Below are positions 53,181 through 63,221 of a stretch of 64,000 nt of DNA, in pieces; position 1 is the first letter of the stretch; every line of letters starts with the position of its first letter. The position numbers were made by a program, and so were the translations under genes. The stretch comes from Cytophagales bacterium (GTDB lineage: Bacteria > Bacteroidota > Bacteroidia > Cytophagales > UBA9547), in the NCBI GenBank assembly GCA_013297755.1, contig JAAFIH010000018.1, forward strand, positions 27,180 to 91,179. Direction: 5' to 3'. The notes under the pieces were generated by a model. It saw only the letters and a list, made by a program, of their open reading frames with translations. It was not told the origin of the DNA and did no database searches.

Positions 53181-54500
53181 ATGAAAGCATATTTTAAAAG
53201 TATTGTAGAATCTGTCTATACAGTTTGGCAAGGGATGTGCCTCACTTTTAAGCATTTTAGAGATGCTAAAAATATGCATAGTCCAACACACGTGTTTGAT
53301 AAAAATTACTTTTTTGAGGACAAAGGTATCGTTACACTTCAATATCCAAAAGAAAAAATCCCTGTACCAGACCATGGTCGTTATCAGTTGCACAACGAAA
53401 TGGATGATTGTATCGTTTGCGACAAATGTGCCGTTATCTGCCCAGTAGATTGTATTGACATAGAACCTATAAAATCAAGCGAAGCCTTAGGCACTACTTC
53501 TGATGGAAGTGTAAAACGATTATATGCCGCAAAATTTGATATAGACATGGCCAAATGTTGCTTTTGCGGACTTTGCACCTCTGTTTGCCCAACAGAATGT
53601 CTTACCATGACTTCAGAATATGACTTTAGTACCTTTAAAGTTGCAGAGATGAATTTCAAATTTGGTAATATGACAGAGGTAGAAGTAGAAGAAAAAAAAC
53701 AACTTTATGCCCAATTTGTAAAAGAAAAAGAAGAGCAAAAACAAAAATCTGCTACCGAAAAATTGAACACTAATGCTGATAATTTACCAAAAATCACAAT
53801 TCCAAAAATTGCTGTTCCAAAAGTTATTGTGCCAAATGATACAACAAATCAAATAGAAAACCAAGAAACAGAAACACCAAAAAGTAATATTCCTAAAATA
53901 GTAATTCAAAAACCTGCTGGGATAAATCCTATAATAAAACCCAAAATTGAGCAAAATATAGCACAAGAAAATCAAGAAGTGGAAACTCCAAAAAGTAATA
54001 TTCCTAAAATAGTAATTCCAAAACCTGCTGGGATAAATCCTATAATAAAACCCAAAATTGAGCAAAATATAGCACAAGAAAATCAAGAAACAGAAATTCC
54101 AAAAAGTAATATTCCTAAAATAGTAATTCCAAAACCTGCTGGGCTTAATCCAATAATTAAACCCAAAATAGAGCAAAATATAGCACAAGAAAACCAAGAA
54201 ACGGAAACTCCAAAAAGTAATATACCTAAAATAGTAATTCCAAAACCTGCTGGGCTTAATCCTGTAATAAAACCCAAAATTGAGCAAAATATAGCACAAG
54301 AAAACCAAGAAACAGAAACTCCAAAAAGTAATATACCTAAAATAGTAATTCCAAAACCTGCTGGGCTTAATCCAATAATCAAACCCAAAATTGAGCAAAA
54401 TATATTACAAGAAAATCAAGAAACGGAAACTCCAAAAAGTAATATTCCTAAAATAGTAATTCCAAAACCAATGATTAAACCAAAATCAGAAAATGAATAA
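53181..54500 (+). CDS. nuoI: NADH-quinone oxidoreductase subunit I with repeated C-terminal tail
   Basis: The peripheral-arm ferredoxin-like subunit passing electrons to quinone. Two 4Fe-4S motifs are intact: CIVCDKCAVICP and CCFCGLCTSVCP. The core ends near residue 205. Normal NuoI has 160-200 residues; this one has 439 because of a tail of five full 37-residue repeats and one partial. The frame extends back to 53088, but that part overlaps the ppc terminator; the ATG at 53181 (MKAYFKSIVESVYTVW) is right. It overlaps nuoJ by 8 bp. Confidence 0.9.
   Translation: MKAYFKSIVESVYTVWQGMCLTFKHFRDAKNMHSPTHVFDKNYFFEDKGIVTLQYPKEKIPVPDHGRYQLHNEMDDCIVCDKCAVICPVDCIDIEPIKSSEALGTTSDGSVKRLYAAKFDIDMAKCCFCGLCTSVCPTECLTMTSEYDFSTFKVAEMNFKFGNMTEVEVEEKKQLYAQFVKEKEEQKQKSATEKLNTNADNLPKITIPKIAVPKVIVPNDTTNQIENQETETPKSNIPKIVIQKPAGINPIIKPKIEQNIAQENQEVETPKSNIPKIVIPKPAGINPIIKPKIEQNIAQENQETEIPKSNIPKIVIPKPAGLNPIIKPKIEQNIAQENQETETPKSNIPKIVIPKPAGLNPVIKPKIEQNIAQENQETETPKSNIPKIVIPKPAGLNPIIKPKIEQNILQENQETETPKSNIPKIVIPKPMIKPKSENE
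53865..54497 (+). repeat. 111-bp tandem repeats inside nuoI
   Basis: Units start at 53865, 53976, 54087, 54198 and 54309, exactly 111 bp apart, with a partial sixth from 54420. Each encodes 37 residues containing PKSNIPKIVIPKP, GLNPIIKPKIEQN and ENQETE: Pro-, Lys- and Ile-rich and Cys-free. The unit identity is very high at the DNA level. Confidence 0.97.
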
Positions 54501-54996
54501 TATTACCTATTTTATTTATTTTTTTGCTATTTCTATATGTATTTTTGGCATTTTATTGATATTTGTCAAAAACTTAATGTATGCGGTTTTTGCGTTTTTA
54601 GGTATTTTACTTAGTTTAGTTGCATTATTTATTTTGGCACAAGCAGAGTTTGTAGGAGTTACCCAACTTTTGGTTTATATAGGTGGAATATTAATTTTAA
54701 TTATTTTCGGAACTATGCTTACCAATAATTACAGCAAAGAAGATAGTATTCAATTAAATTTAAAAAATATTACTCTTTTAGGGTGTGTTGGTATTCTTGG
54801 TTGGTTTTTGTTTGCAGTATATTTTAATCAATTTTCAAGTTTATTCCAGCAATCAAACCTGTCATTTCAGGCTCAAAATAGTATACAAAATATAGGATAC
54901 AAGCTACTTACAAATTATGCAATTATGTTTGAATTAAGCGGTATATTACTACTAACCTCGTTGATTGGAGCTTTATTTATTACTAAAACTAAATAA
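54493..54996 (+). CDS. nuoJ: NADH-quinone oxidoreductase subunit J
   Basis: Membrane-arm subunit of complex I, 167 residues with five membrane helices. FAFLGILLSLVALFILAQAEFVGVTQLLVYIGGILIL (positions about 33-72) contains the conserved AEF and Q-L-L-V-Y-I-G-G core of the pi-bulged helix. It overlaps nuoI by 8 bp, so the pair is translated together. Unusually no nuoK follows: the next gene is cysE, 20 bp downstream, so the rest of complex I is encoded elsewhere. Confidence 0.92.
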   Translation: MNNITYFIYFFAISICIFGILLIFVKNLMYAVFAFLGILLSLVALFILAQAEFVGVTQLLVYIGGILILIIFGTMLTNNYSKEDSIQLNLKNITLLGCVGILGWFLFAVYFNQFSSLFQQSNLSFQAQNSIQNIGYKLLTNYAIMFELSGILLLTSLIGALFITKTK

Positions 54997-55016
54997 ATTT
55001 ATTAGATTTTAACTTT

Positions 55017-55817
55017 ATGATAGACAATACTTTTTTAGAAACTATTTTTCTAAAACATAAACATACGCCAACCTATCCATCTACAAGTACAGTTTCTAGA
55101 TTTGTAACAAAATTGTTGCTAATTTTATTTCCCGAACAAACCAAAAATCATTTTCAAACATCTAGCGAGCTTAAAGAATCGTTTGTAAAGTTAGAAGCAG
55201 AACTCTCTGAAATGTTAGCATCTATGCAACAATATTTGGATAAAGACGCTAAAGAAATATCAAAAATATTTTTTGAACAATTACCCATAACTTACCAAAT
55301 TCTTAATACAGATATTCAAGCCATTCTTACTGGAGATCCAGCTGCTAAATCCGAATATGAAGTCATTAGAACTTATCCAGGTTTTTATGCCATCGCTTTT
55401 TACCGAATGGCTCATATTTTAGAAAGCCTAAAAGTACCGCTTATTCCAAGAGTAATTACTGAATTTGCACATTCCAAAACAGGCATTGATATACACCCTG
55501 GTGCAGAAATTGATGAGTATTTTTATATCGATCATGGTACAGGCATTGTCATTGGCGAAACCTGCTCTATTGGCAAAAAAGTAAAATTATATCAAGGCAT
55601 TACGCTTGGTGCTTTGAGTGTAAGCAAAGATTTGGCTTCTAAAAAACGACACCCAACCATAGAAGACAATGTTGTAATATATGCTGGTGCTACTATTTTG
55701 GGTGGAGAAACTATCATAGGGGCTGGTAGTATTGTGGGTGGTAATGTGTGGCTTACAAAATCAATAGCTCCTAATACAAAAATTTATCATCAAGAACAAG
55801 TCAAAATTCATACTTAG
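55017..55817 (+). CDS. cysE: Serine O-acetyltransferase
   Basis: Acetylates L-serine with acetyl-CoA, the first step of cysteine synthesis. 266 residues: an N-terminal helical domain (to about 135, with DPAAKSEYEVIRTYPGF) and a left-handed beta-helix with hexapeptide repeats (IHPGAEIDEYFYIDHGTG, VVIGETCSIG and so on). The catalytic His-Asp pair fits FYIDHG, with a second His in KRHPTIED. Located right after nuoIJ, with which it may be co-transcribed. Confidence 0.9.
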   Translation: MIDNTFLETIFLKHKHTPTYPSTSTVSRFVTKLLLILFPEQTKNHFQTSSELKESFVKLEAELSEMLASMQQYLDKDAKEISKIFFEQLPITYQILNTDIQAILTGDPAAKSEYEVIRTYPGFYAIAFYRMAHILESLKVPLIPRVITEFAHSKTGIDIHPGAEIDEYFYIDHGTGIVIGETCSIGKKVKLYQGITLGALSVSKDLASKKRHPTIEDNVVIYAGATILGGETIIGAGSIVGGNVWLTKSIAPNTKIYHQEQVKIHT

Positions 55818-55986
55818 ATTGGTAATATTTTAAATTAATTTAACTATATTTCATAATGCCAATTTTATAAAAACATCTGTGTTGGTTGTAATAGATTTAA
55901 AAAGTAACATTCAAAATTATGAAAACTATAAATTAATGTATAAATTTGTTAAAAAATAAACTAAGCATAAGTTTAAACCAAAAATA

Positions 55987-56940
55987 ATGCAAAATAAAAT
56001 CCTATTTGTTGTAAATCCTGTATCAGGTGGCAAAACAAAAGAATCTATACCTCAAGTAATAAAACATTATTTTAAAAATCAAGAAATTGATATAATTTTT
56101 ACTAACAAATCTGGCGATGCTACTGAAATAGTAAAAAAAGGAATTATAGATGGATTTACAACTTTTGTTGCAGTTGGTGGCGATGGAACTGTAAATGAAA
56201 TTGCAAAAGCACTTATAAATACTAATTTTGTTTTAGGAATATTACCTTTTGGTTCTGGCAATGGTTTGGCCAGACACAACAAAATTCCAATGGATCTGCA
56301 TGAAGCAATTCTTACTCTAAAAAGTAATTTTTATATCAAAATAGATACTTGTAGCCTCAATCAAAATCCCTTTATCAATATGGCAGGTGTTGGATTTGAT
56401 GCTCACATTGGTCAGCTATTTGGTAAAGACAAAAAACGTGGATTTAAGTCTTATGTAAAAACTACTATTCAAGAGTTTAAAAATTATATACCACAACAGT
56501 ACACCATAAAAGTAAATGGTAAAACGTATACTGAAAAAGCATTTTTAGTAAGTTTTGCTAATTCATCTCAATATGGAAACAATGCTTATATCTCGCCAAA
56601 AGCCGATATTTCTGATGGCAAAATAAATGTTACTTTGTTAAAACCTTTTGGATTTTGGGGATTATTTGATATAGTTTCTCGTTTGTTTCTCAAAACTATT
56701 CATCTTTCAAATTATGTTATTACTTTTGAGTCATCCAAAGAAATTGAAATTGAAAGAAATAATACTGGAGTATATCACTTAGATGGAGAACCTTATTGGG
56801 GATTTGATAAAATTAAAATTGGAATAGTGCCTCTCAGTCTAAATTTGATTGTACCTGAAGAAGTTTATAAGAAAAATAGTAAATATACTACTTCAAAAAA
56901 TATTTTAGATTGTCAAGCAACCTCTCAAATATGCAGATAA
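55987..56940 (+). CDS. Diacylglycerol kinase-type lipid kinase
   Basis: 317 residues of the DAGK/YegS family, phosphorylating a diacylglycerol or related lipid at the membrane. Signatures: FVVNPVSGGKTK at the start, the nucleotide-binding VAVGGDGTVNEIAKAL (about 58), PFGSGNGLARH (about 87), and a C-terminal HLDGEPYW. Its stop overlaps the start of the following methyltransferase gene by 10 bp, so both are one unit together with the flippase gene. Confidence 0.88.
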   Translation: MQNKILFVVNPVSGGKTKESIPQVIKHYFKNQEIDIIFTNKSGDATEIVKKGIIDGFTTFVAVGGDGTVNEIAKALINTNFVLGILPFGSGNGLARHNKIPMDLHEAILTLKSNFYIKIDTCSLNQNPFINMAGVGFDAHIGQLFGKDKKRGFKSYVKTTIQEFKNYIPQQYTIKVNGKTYTEKAFLVSFANSSQYGNNAYISPKADISDGKINVTLLKPFGFWGLFDIVSRLFLKTIHLSNYVITFESSKEIEIERNNTGVYHLDGEPYWGFDKIKIGIVPLSLNLIVPEEVYKKNSKYTTSKNILDCQATSQICR

Positions 56941-57701
56941 CCACCGAAATTACTTCATCAAAAATTGCATCTGATAATCCCATTCATCAAAGATTATTGT
57001 ATGCTTACGAGGCAAGTAAAAGTAATATTTATGGAAATGTTCTAGAAGTTGGCTGTGGCGAAGGTCGTGGATTGGCCACTATTGCTGATTTTTGTAAAAA
57101 TTACACAGCACTTGACAAAAACAATGCTCTTTTAAACGAACTTTCTGCCAAATATCCTCAATTTTCATTTATCCATACCAATGTTCCACCTTTTGAAAAT
57201 GTGTCAGACAATAGTTTTGACACCATCATTTGTTTTCAGGTCATTGAGCATATAGAAGACGATAATTTTTTTATTAAAGAAATATATAGAGTATTAAAAC
57301 CAGGTGGCAAAGCAGTAATTTCAACTCCCAATATAAACCTAACACTAAGCCGAAATCCTTGGCATACAAGAGAATATACACCTCAGGAATTACAATTATT
57401 ACTAAAAAAATATTTTAGTTCCATTGAAGTAAAAGGCATTTCTGGTAATAAAAAAGTCATGGATTATTACGAATTAAATAAAAAGTCAGTTCAAAAAATT
57501 ACTCGTTGGGATATTTTTAATTTGCAATATAGATTACCTGCAACTATTTTGAGAATCCCTTATGATTTCCTCAATAGATTAAATCGTAATAAAATGATGA
57601 AAATAGATAATTCGCTTGTCTCAAATATATCTCTCTCAGATTATCATTTATCTACAGATATGGCAACTTGTTTTGATTTATTTTATATTGCTACTAAGTA
57701 A
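56931..57701 (+). CDS. Class I SAM-dependent methyltransferase
   Basis: 256 residues with the AdoMet-binding motif LEVGCGEGRGLAT (about residue 38), an acidic strand LDKN, the ICFQVIEHIEDD motif IV (about 98) and the RVLKPGGKAVISTPN post-motif loop. The target is not evident; proteins like this methylate quinones, sugars or lipids. The ATG at 56931, inside the preceding gene's last codons, gives a natural start; the frame reaches a TTG at 56910. Confidence 0.82.
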   Translation: MQITTEITSSKIASDNPIHQRLLYAYEASKSNIYGNVLEVGCGEGRGLATIADFCKNYTALDKNNALLNELSAKYPQFSFIHTNVPPFENVSDNSFDTIICFQVIEHIEDDNFFIKEIYRVLKPGGKAVISTPNINLTLSRNPWHTREYTPQELQLLLKKYFSSIEVKGISGNKKVMDYYELNKKSVQKITRWDIFNLQYRLPATILRIPYDFLNRLNRNKMMKIDNSLVSNISLSDYHLSTDMATCFDLFYIATK

Positions 57702-57718
57702 TATTTATATTAAATTAA

Positions 57719-58972
57719 GTGATAAAAAAATCTTATTGGACAGTATTATCTACGATAGCATTTGCCATACAAAGTTTTGCAACTAATAAAATTTTTTCGG
57801 TATATTTTGGCCCAGTTGGGGTTACAATGCTAGCTCATTTCCAAAATATTATTGCAGTTTTTGTAGCCATTCCTTCCGAAGGAATCAATAAGGCAGTTAC
57901 TACAAAACTTACTAATCAAAACCTGAGTCAATCAGCATACAATGCTACAATAAGTGGCTCGTTGGTATTAAATTTATATTGTTTTATTTTTACTATATTT
58001 TTATTTTTATTACTTTTGCCATTTTATAAATCAGATTTTCCAAATACTTTTTTTGATATAAAATATGTTTTTTTGATACTTTTTGCTATTTCATGCCACA
58101 TAATTGTGCTTTATATTGGCAATCTGTTGTTGTCATCAAATCAAATTAAAATTTTTTCTATTTTAGGTATTATCAATAATATAATTGCTTTTGTGGTCGT
58201 GTATATTGGCATCCAGTTTGAGTTATTTATTGCCCTTGTTTTTGTTTCTTTTTCGCCTTGTTTGTTATTATTATTGTCATTTTATTACTATAAAAAATAT
58301 AATTATTCATTTGTATCAAATTTTACTTTTAAATTAGATAGAATAATTCAAAACGAAATGTTTGTTTTCGTAGGTGCTGCTATAAGTGTAGTAGTTTTTG
58401 GCAAATTGACTGATTTTTTTGTTCGTTCTTACATAATTTCAACATACAATAGTTACCAAACTGGGTTGTGGCAGGCAGTTTCTAAAATCTCTGATGGATA
58501 TTCAACCGTTTTTATGGCAGCTTTTGGCACTTTAATATTTGTAAAATTATCCTCACTTTCGAGCGATGCCATATTGCTAGGCAAATTTCTGAGAAAAATT
58601 ATATTTTTTGTGCTTGTTATTTCAGTTATTTCACTTTTAATTTTATATGCTTTTAGAGAAATAGCTTTGGTATTTTTTTATAATACTGATTTTGTACCAG
58701 CCAAAAATTTATTTACTTTTCAATGTATTGGAGATGTTTTCAAATTTCAATTTTTGATTTTATCTAATGTATTATTGGTACAAATGAAAACAAAATTATA
58801 TGTATTTCTAAATGCCTTCTCGGCCATCATATACGTAATTTTTATTTTGTTTTTATCAAATTATATGGATATCAATGGCATTAATGTGGCACATTGCATG
58901 CGTTGGGTATGTATGACTTTAGTGATTTTTTTTCTTTTAAAAGATAAAATTATTAAAACGAATATGCTTTAA
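57719..58972 (+). CDS. Wzx-type polysaccharide flippase
   Basis: 417-residue membrane protein with about 12 hydrophobic helices, of the O-antigen translocase/MATE-like superfamily: SYWTVLSTIAFAIQSFATNKI and FGPVGVTMLAHFQNI near the start are typical of the WzxE/O-antigen flippase group. It would move an undecaprenyl-linked glycan across the inner membrane. The start codon is GTG at 57719, 17 bp after the methyltransferase stop. Confidence 0.8.
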   Translation: MIKKSYWTVLSTIAFAIQSFATNKIFSVYFGPVGVTMLAHFQNIIAVFVAIPSEGINKAVTTKLTNQNLSQSAYNATISGSLVLNLYCFIFTIFLFLLLLPFYKSDFPNTFFDIKYVFLILFAISCHIIVLYIGNLLLSSNQIKIFSILGIINNIIAFVVVYIGIQFELFIALVFVSFSPCLLLLLSFYYYKKYNYSFVSNFTFKLDRIIQNEMFVFVGAAISVVVFGKLTDFFVRSYIISTYNSYQTGLWQAVSKISDGYSTVFMAAFGTLIFVKLSSLSSDAILLGKFLRKIIFFVLVISVISLLILYAFREIALVFFYNTDFVPAKNLFTFQCIGDVFKFQFLILSNVLLVQMKTKLYVFLNAFSAIIYVIFILFLSNYMDINGINVAHCMRWVCMTLVIFFLLKDKIIKTNML

Positions 58973-59067
58973 CTTTTAATTTTTTTTTTGAAATTTTGAA
59001 AATGAAAATAATTACTTAAAAAGTTGAACTGGTTTCTGATATAAACCCAAAAATAATATTTAAGTAA

Positions 59068-60099
59068 CTAAAAATGCACCCAACCTTGTGCTTTTAATGG
59101 CACTATTTGTTCGCTTTGGGTTATAAAAAGCATACCTTTTTCTTTTTCTGTTATAAATCCAATGGTAGTAATTTCGGCATTATTTTTGATTTTTTCGTAA
59201 TCAGATTGCTTGATAGTAAACAGCAATTCGTAGTCTTCGCCACCATGTAGCATACAAGTAGCAGAACTGAGATTGAGTTCAACAATAGCGTCCAAAGTTC
59301 GATTGTCGAGGGGTAGTTTGTTTTCATAAATCTGCACTCCAACCCCAGATTGTGTGCAAATATGCATCAATTCAGAGGCCAGTCCATCCGAAATATCAAT
59401 CATAGAGGTAGGAACAACGCCAATTTCGGCCAATTCGTGTACTATATCCATACGAGCGATGGGTTTGAGTTGTCGCCCAACTACGTAATCTTTGTCTTCA
59501 AGCTGAGGCTGCATCTGTGGATTGGCCTTGAATACTTCGTTTTCTCTTCTCAAGATTTGTAAACCAAGATAGGCAGCCCCCAAATCGCCAGTAACGCATA
59601 CAATATCTCCTTTTTGTGCAGTGTTGCGTTTTACAATATGTTGTGGCAGAGCCGAGCCCAGAATAGAAACTGATATAACTAAACCTTTGGGCGAGGCTGT
59701 GGTGTCGCCCCCCACGAGGTCTAGTTTGTACATTTCGCAGGCAGTAGCTATGCCTTGGTATAACTCTTCGATGGCTTCTACCGAAAATCTGTTGCTCAAA
59801 GCAAGACTTACAGTAATTTGTGTAGGTACTCCATTCATGGCTGCAATATCCGACACATTTGTAGCTACTGCCTTGAAACCCAGGTGCTTGAGTGGCATAT
59901 AGGCCAAGTCGAAATGTATGCCTTCTACCATCATATCAGTAGAAAGAAGTAGCAGATGATTGTCAGGAATTTGTACCACAGCAGCATCATCGCCTATACC
60001 CAGTACAGTATCCTTATTTTGTACTTTTACAATATTTTTGATTTTATCAATAAGGCCAAATTCGCCTAATTGACTCAGTTCTGTGCGTGTATTGGGCAT
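59068..60099 (-). CDS. thiL: Thiamine-monophosphate kinase
   Basis: Phosphorylates thiamine monophosphate to the active diphosphate with ATP. 343 residues of the PurM-like superfamily. Metal and ATP contacts: GIGDDAAVV (about 35), LLLSTDMMVEGIHFDL (about 52), VATNVSDIAAMNG, LDLVGGDTTASP and MIDISDGLASEL (about 238), and LHGGEDYELLF near the C-terminus; all Asp residues are intact. The ATG at 60099 is 9 bp after the OmpA-family gene, so the two are one unit. Confidence 0.93.
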   Translation of the reverse strand: MPNTRTELSQLGEFGLIDKIKNIVKVQNKDTVLGIGDDAAVVQIPDNHLLLLSTDMMVEGIHFDLAYMPLKHLGFKAVATNVSDIAAMNGVPTQITVSLALSNRFSVEAIEELYQGIATACEMYKLDLVGGDTTASPKGLVISVSILGSALPQHIVKRNTAQKGDIVCVTGDLGAAYLGLQILRRENEVFKANPQMQPQLEDKDYVVGRQLKPIARMDIVHELAEIGVVPTSMIDISDGLASELMHICTQSGVGVQIYENKLPLDNRTLDAIVELNLSSATCMLHGGEDYELLFTIKQSDYEKIKNNAEITTIGFITEKEKGMLFITQSEQIVPLKAQGWVHF

Positions 60100-60108
60100 G
60101 AAAACGGC

Positions 60109-61095
60109 TTAATTTGATTCCAAAATTTTAAATAACTCGTCTAATTTTGGGGTTAAAATAATTTCTGTTCTACGATTTTTTTGACGTATTTCAGCAGTTT
60201 TTCCTTCAGCTAGTGGCACATATTCAGAGCGTCCAGCTGGAATAATTTTTTGTGGATTTACTTCGTTTTCTATCAAAATTCTTGTTATTTGGGTAGCTCT
60301 TAGCACACTCAAATCCCAATTATCCGAAAATGCAGCCACACCTTTAGATACTGGCACATCGTCTGTATGGCCTTCGACCATTACATTTACATCATCGTTG
60401 GTTTTGAGTACAGAAGCTAGCTTTTTGATGGCTTCTTTGCCTTTTTTATCCAATTCTGTGCTTCCTGACTTAAACAAAAGCTGCTCTGAAAGTGATACAT
60501 ACACTTTGCCATTTTTGATATTTACAGTCAAATCTTTGTCATTGAAAGCCAAAAGTGCATTTGTAACTTTATTTTTGAGGTCGTTTACGGCTGCATCCTT
60601 TTTCTTGAGCACGGCTTCTAACTCGGCCACTCGTTTTTCTCTTTCTTTTAAATCAGTGGCAAGTTTATCGTTTTGGGCTTTGGTATCTTGCAACGATTTT
60701 TCCATGTCAAGCAATTGATTTTCTTTTTTGGCTAAATTGGCCGACATTTTGTTTGATTCTGACGAATAATTAGAAAGCAAATCTTTATAATCTTTGCGTA
60801 AACGGTCAGAAATGCCATTTTGTTCGTCTAATAATTTTTGTGTTCGCAAGGCTTTTTCAGACAACGATGCACTGTCGCCTAGTAATTTTTTGGACAAGCC
60901 TATAAATTTATCTGCATCAGATTTAGTAATTTTATATTTGTTTTTAAGAGCATTTAAGCTATCGCTACATTCGGCATAATCGCCTTCGAGCCTTACTTTT
61001 TTGCCCATCAATTGGTCGTATTTTTTGGTAGATACACAACCCACTAAATTCACTGAAAGTATTATAATTGAGATTTTAAAATAGTTGATTTTCAT
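60109..61095 (-). CDS. OmpA-family lipoprotein with coiled coil
   Basis: 328 residues. A lipoprotein signal with lipobox NLVGC (Cys20) precedes a long coiled coil (about 30-180) rich in Leu, Lys and Asp, then an OmpA/MotB peptidoglycan-binding domain (about 190-320) with LLFKSGSTELDKKGKEAIKKLA, VEGHTDDVPV and the C-terminal NRRTEIILTP, whose Arg and Asp contact peptidoglycan. It probably ties the outer membrane to the wall across the periplasm. Transcribed before thiL. Confidence 0.85.
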   Translation of the reverse strand: MKINYFKISIIILSVNLVGCVSTKKYDQLMGKKVRLEGDYAECSDSLNALKNKYKITKSDADKFIGLSKKLLGDSASLSEKALRTQKLLDEQNGISDRLRKDYKDLLSNYSSESNKMSANLAKKENQLLDMEKSLQDTKAQNDKLATDLKEREKRVAELEAVLKKKDAAVNDLKNKVTNALLAFNDKDLTVNIKNGKVYVSLSEQLLFKSGSTELDKKGKEAIKKLASVLKTNDDVNVMVEGHTDDVPVSKGVAAFSDNWDLSVLRATQITRILIENEVNPQKIIPAGRSEYVPLAEGKTAEIRQKNRRTEIILTPKLDELFKILESN

Positions 61096-61201
61096 TTTTT
61101 ATATTATTTACTAGCAAATACCATAATTAAATTCAATAATTTTCAACATATTGAAAATTAAATTTGACATCTAAAATATTAGTAATAAAATTATGAAATA
61201 A

Positions 61202-62461
61202 TTATACATTTACGGTTATAATATCACTTAGTTTTGTGGTATAGCGTGGAGATAATTTTTCTTGTTTCATTTTCCATACTTTTTTGGTATCTTGTATGCC
61301 AAGCCTTACTTTTTGTTGGCCATAAAGTGTATTCATTTTGTCCATAGCTTGCATCAGTGGTATGTGGCGTGGATTACTGTTTTCAAAAATAGTCATTTGA
61401 GCTTGATTTTGTGGGGTAAAATCTTGCACAATTACTCCTGCTTTTTTGTAAGAATATCCATTTTTAAAAATCATTTGAAGGGCTTGCAAAGCAAATTTTG
61501 TAAGTTCAATACTGGAGTTGGTAGCAAAGGGCAACTGTAGTACTATATTGCGGCTATATTGTGGCATTTGTTGCAAATGTCGGTTGGTTCGCACAAAAAC
61601 CATCAAAGACTGGCAACATGAATGTTGTTTTCGTAATTTTTCGGCACAACTTACAGCAAATGTTGTGATTCGCTCTTGCAAATCTTCTAATTTTGTATAA
61701 TTAGTTTCAAACGAGCGTGTAGTGGCAATAGATTTTTTGGGTTGCACTTCTTCCAAATCTAAGGTTTGTATGCCTTGCAAATCGGCCTGCAATCGCACAC
61801 CTACAATGGCTAGGTTTGTCTTAACCCATTGTGTATCCGCCAGCACAAAATCTAGGGCAGTATATATATTGTGTTGATTTAATTTTTTGGCATGTTGGCC
61901 GCCAATGCCCCATATATCTTCTACTTTGAGCCATTTCAATGCTTTTATTCTTTTTTCATCTGTATCTATCACATACACTCCTTGAGTAATATCTGGGTAT
62001 TTTTTCGCTATTCTATTGGCCAATTTGGCCAGTGCTTTGGTTGGAGCTAAGCCAACACATACAGGTATTCCTGTCCATTTCATCACTTTTTGTCGCATTT
62101 TGGTAGCATAATCTTGCAAATTATAGTTGTCAAATCCTTGTAGTTTCAAAAAGGCCTCATCTATACTATATATTTCCATATCAGGGCTAAAATCCGAAAG
62201 TACATCCATCACACGTTGGCTCATATCGCCATAGAGGGCAAAATTGGCAGAAAAAACATGTACTTGGTTGGTTTTGAATACTTTGTCGTATTCAAATGCA
62301 GGAGCCCCCATGGGTATCCCAAGTGCCTTGGCCTCGTTGCTACGGGCAATTACGCAACCATCGTTGTTGGATAGCACCACTACTGGTTTGCCTACCAACT
62401 CTGGTCTAAACATACGCTCACAGGAGGCATAAAAATTATTACAATCAATCAGGGCAAACAT
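61202..62461 (-). CDS. umuC: Y-family DNA polymerase V catalytic subunit UmuC
   Basis: 419-residue translesion polymerase. The metal residues lie in [17 protein letters not shown] (start) and [13 protein letters not shown] (about 100); the fingers segment [25 protein letters not shown] is fully conserved, as is [11 protein letters not shown] in the thumb. The C-terminal little-finger domain is intact. Located 13 bp after umuD on the same strand. Confidence 0.95.
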   Translation of the reverse strand: MFALIDCNNFYASCERMFRPELVGKPVVVLSNNDGCVIARSNEAKALGIPMGAPAFEYDKVFKTNQVHVFSANFALYGDMSQRVMDVLSDFSPDMEIYSIDEAFLKLQGFDNYNLQDYATKMRQKVMKWTGIPVCVGLAPTKALAKLANRIAKKYPDITQGVYVIDTDEKRIKALKWLKVEDIWGIGGQHAKKLNQHNIYTALDFVLADTQWVKTNLAIVGVRLQADLQGIQTLDLEEVQPKKSIATTRSFETNYTKLEDLQERITTFAVSCAEKLRKQHSCCQSLMVFVRTNRHLQQMPQYSRNIVLQLPFATNSSIELTKFALQALQMIFKNGYSYKKAGVIVQDFTPQNQAQMTIFENSNPRHIPLMQAMDKMNTLYGQQKVRLGIQDTKKVWKMKQEKLSPRYTTKLSDIITVNV

Positions 62462-62474
62462 CTATTGTAAGATT

Positions 62475-62924
62475 TTATACAGATTTGATTACGTGAGTTA
62501 CCACTCCCCAAATTCTAAGGTCGTTGAATTCTTCTATTTTTATAGGCTTGTATTTATCATTGGCTGGCATCAACCACAAGCCCTCTTTGGTAAGTTTTAT
62601 TCGTTTTAAAGTAAATTCGCCATCTATATAGCATACAGCAATTTTGCCATCAACAGGGTCTAAGCTTTTGTCAATGACCAATAAATCGGCATCGTGAATA
62701 CCAGCATCTTTCATAGATTCGCCTTTGACACGGCCATAAAAAGTAGCCGATGGATGCTTTATAAGATGTTTATTGAGGTCAATAGTAAGATCTACAAAAT
62801 CTAGTGCAGGCGATGGAAACCCAGCACTGATAGCCGAAGGCAACAAGGGCAACTCTAGCATTGTGTCTGTATCGGCCGAAAAAATATCTAAATGGGTGCT
62901 ACTATGAAGTTGAAGCGATGGCAT
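62475..62924 (-). CDS. umuD: UmuD-type autoprotease (LexA-like S24 peptidase)
   Basis: 149 residues without a DNA-binding domain. The self-cleavage site is Ala34-Gly35 (SAISAGFPSP); the catalytic dyad is Ser70 in KGESMKDAGI and Lys94 in VDGKIAVCYI. RecA-stimulated self-cleavage gives UmuD', which joins UmuC as polymerase V. A short inverted repeat, TAGT-N7-ACTA, at about 62942 could be part of its control, but no family consensus is known to me. Confidence 0.93.
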   Translation of the reverse strand: MPSLQLHSSTHLDIFSADTDTMLELPLLPSAISAGFPSPALDFVDLTIDLNKHLIKHPSATFYGRVKGESMKDAGIHDADLLVIDKSLDPVDGKIAVCYIDGEFTLKRIKLTKEGLWLMPANDKYKPIKIEEFNDLRIWGVVTHVIKSV

Positions 62925-63221
62925 TGTTGAACCATAAATTTAGTTTACAATACTACAAAAAAAATAAAAATGTTTGACTAAAATTGTATTGTTTTTTTAA
63001 TTAAGTGGCACTAAACCTGTTTCTCTACATCCACACTATAATTTCAAAAACAAACCTATTTGTATGGCATAGCTCCCAGATTATGTTGTGGTTGATGCAA
63101 TTTGTTGATATAAATAATAGGTGAACATTCCTTATTGAAATACGGAGCTTACACATTTATAAATATTATAATTTTAAATATAAATCTTACTTTACAAATA
63201 GTGTTTTGTAAAACAGGAAGC
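62925..63221. other. Intergenic region upstream of umuD
   Basis: About 300 bp with no gene. It must hold the umuDC promoter on the minus strand. No repeat-family member lies here. Confidence 0.45.

Noticed and set aside
53784..54398. Minus-strand frames of 204 and 101 codons opposite nuoI
   Set aside because: Antisense shadows of the 111-bp repeats, which are divisible by three and so stay open on the other strand.
59621..59902. Plus-strand frames inside thiL and umuC
   Set aside because: Overlap strongly conserved enzymes on the other strand and have no family features.
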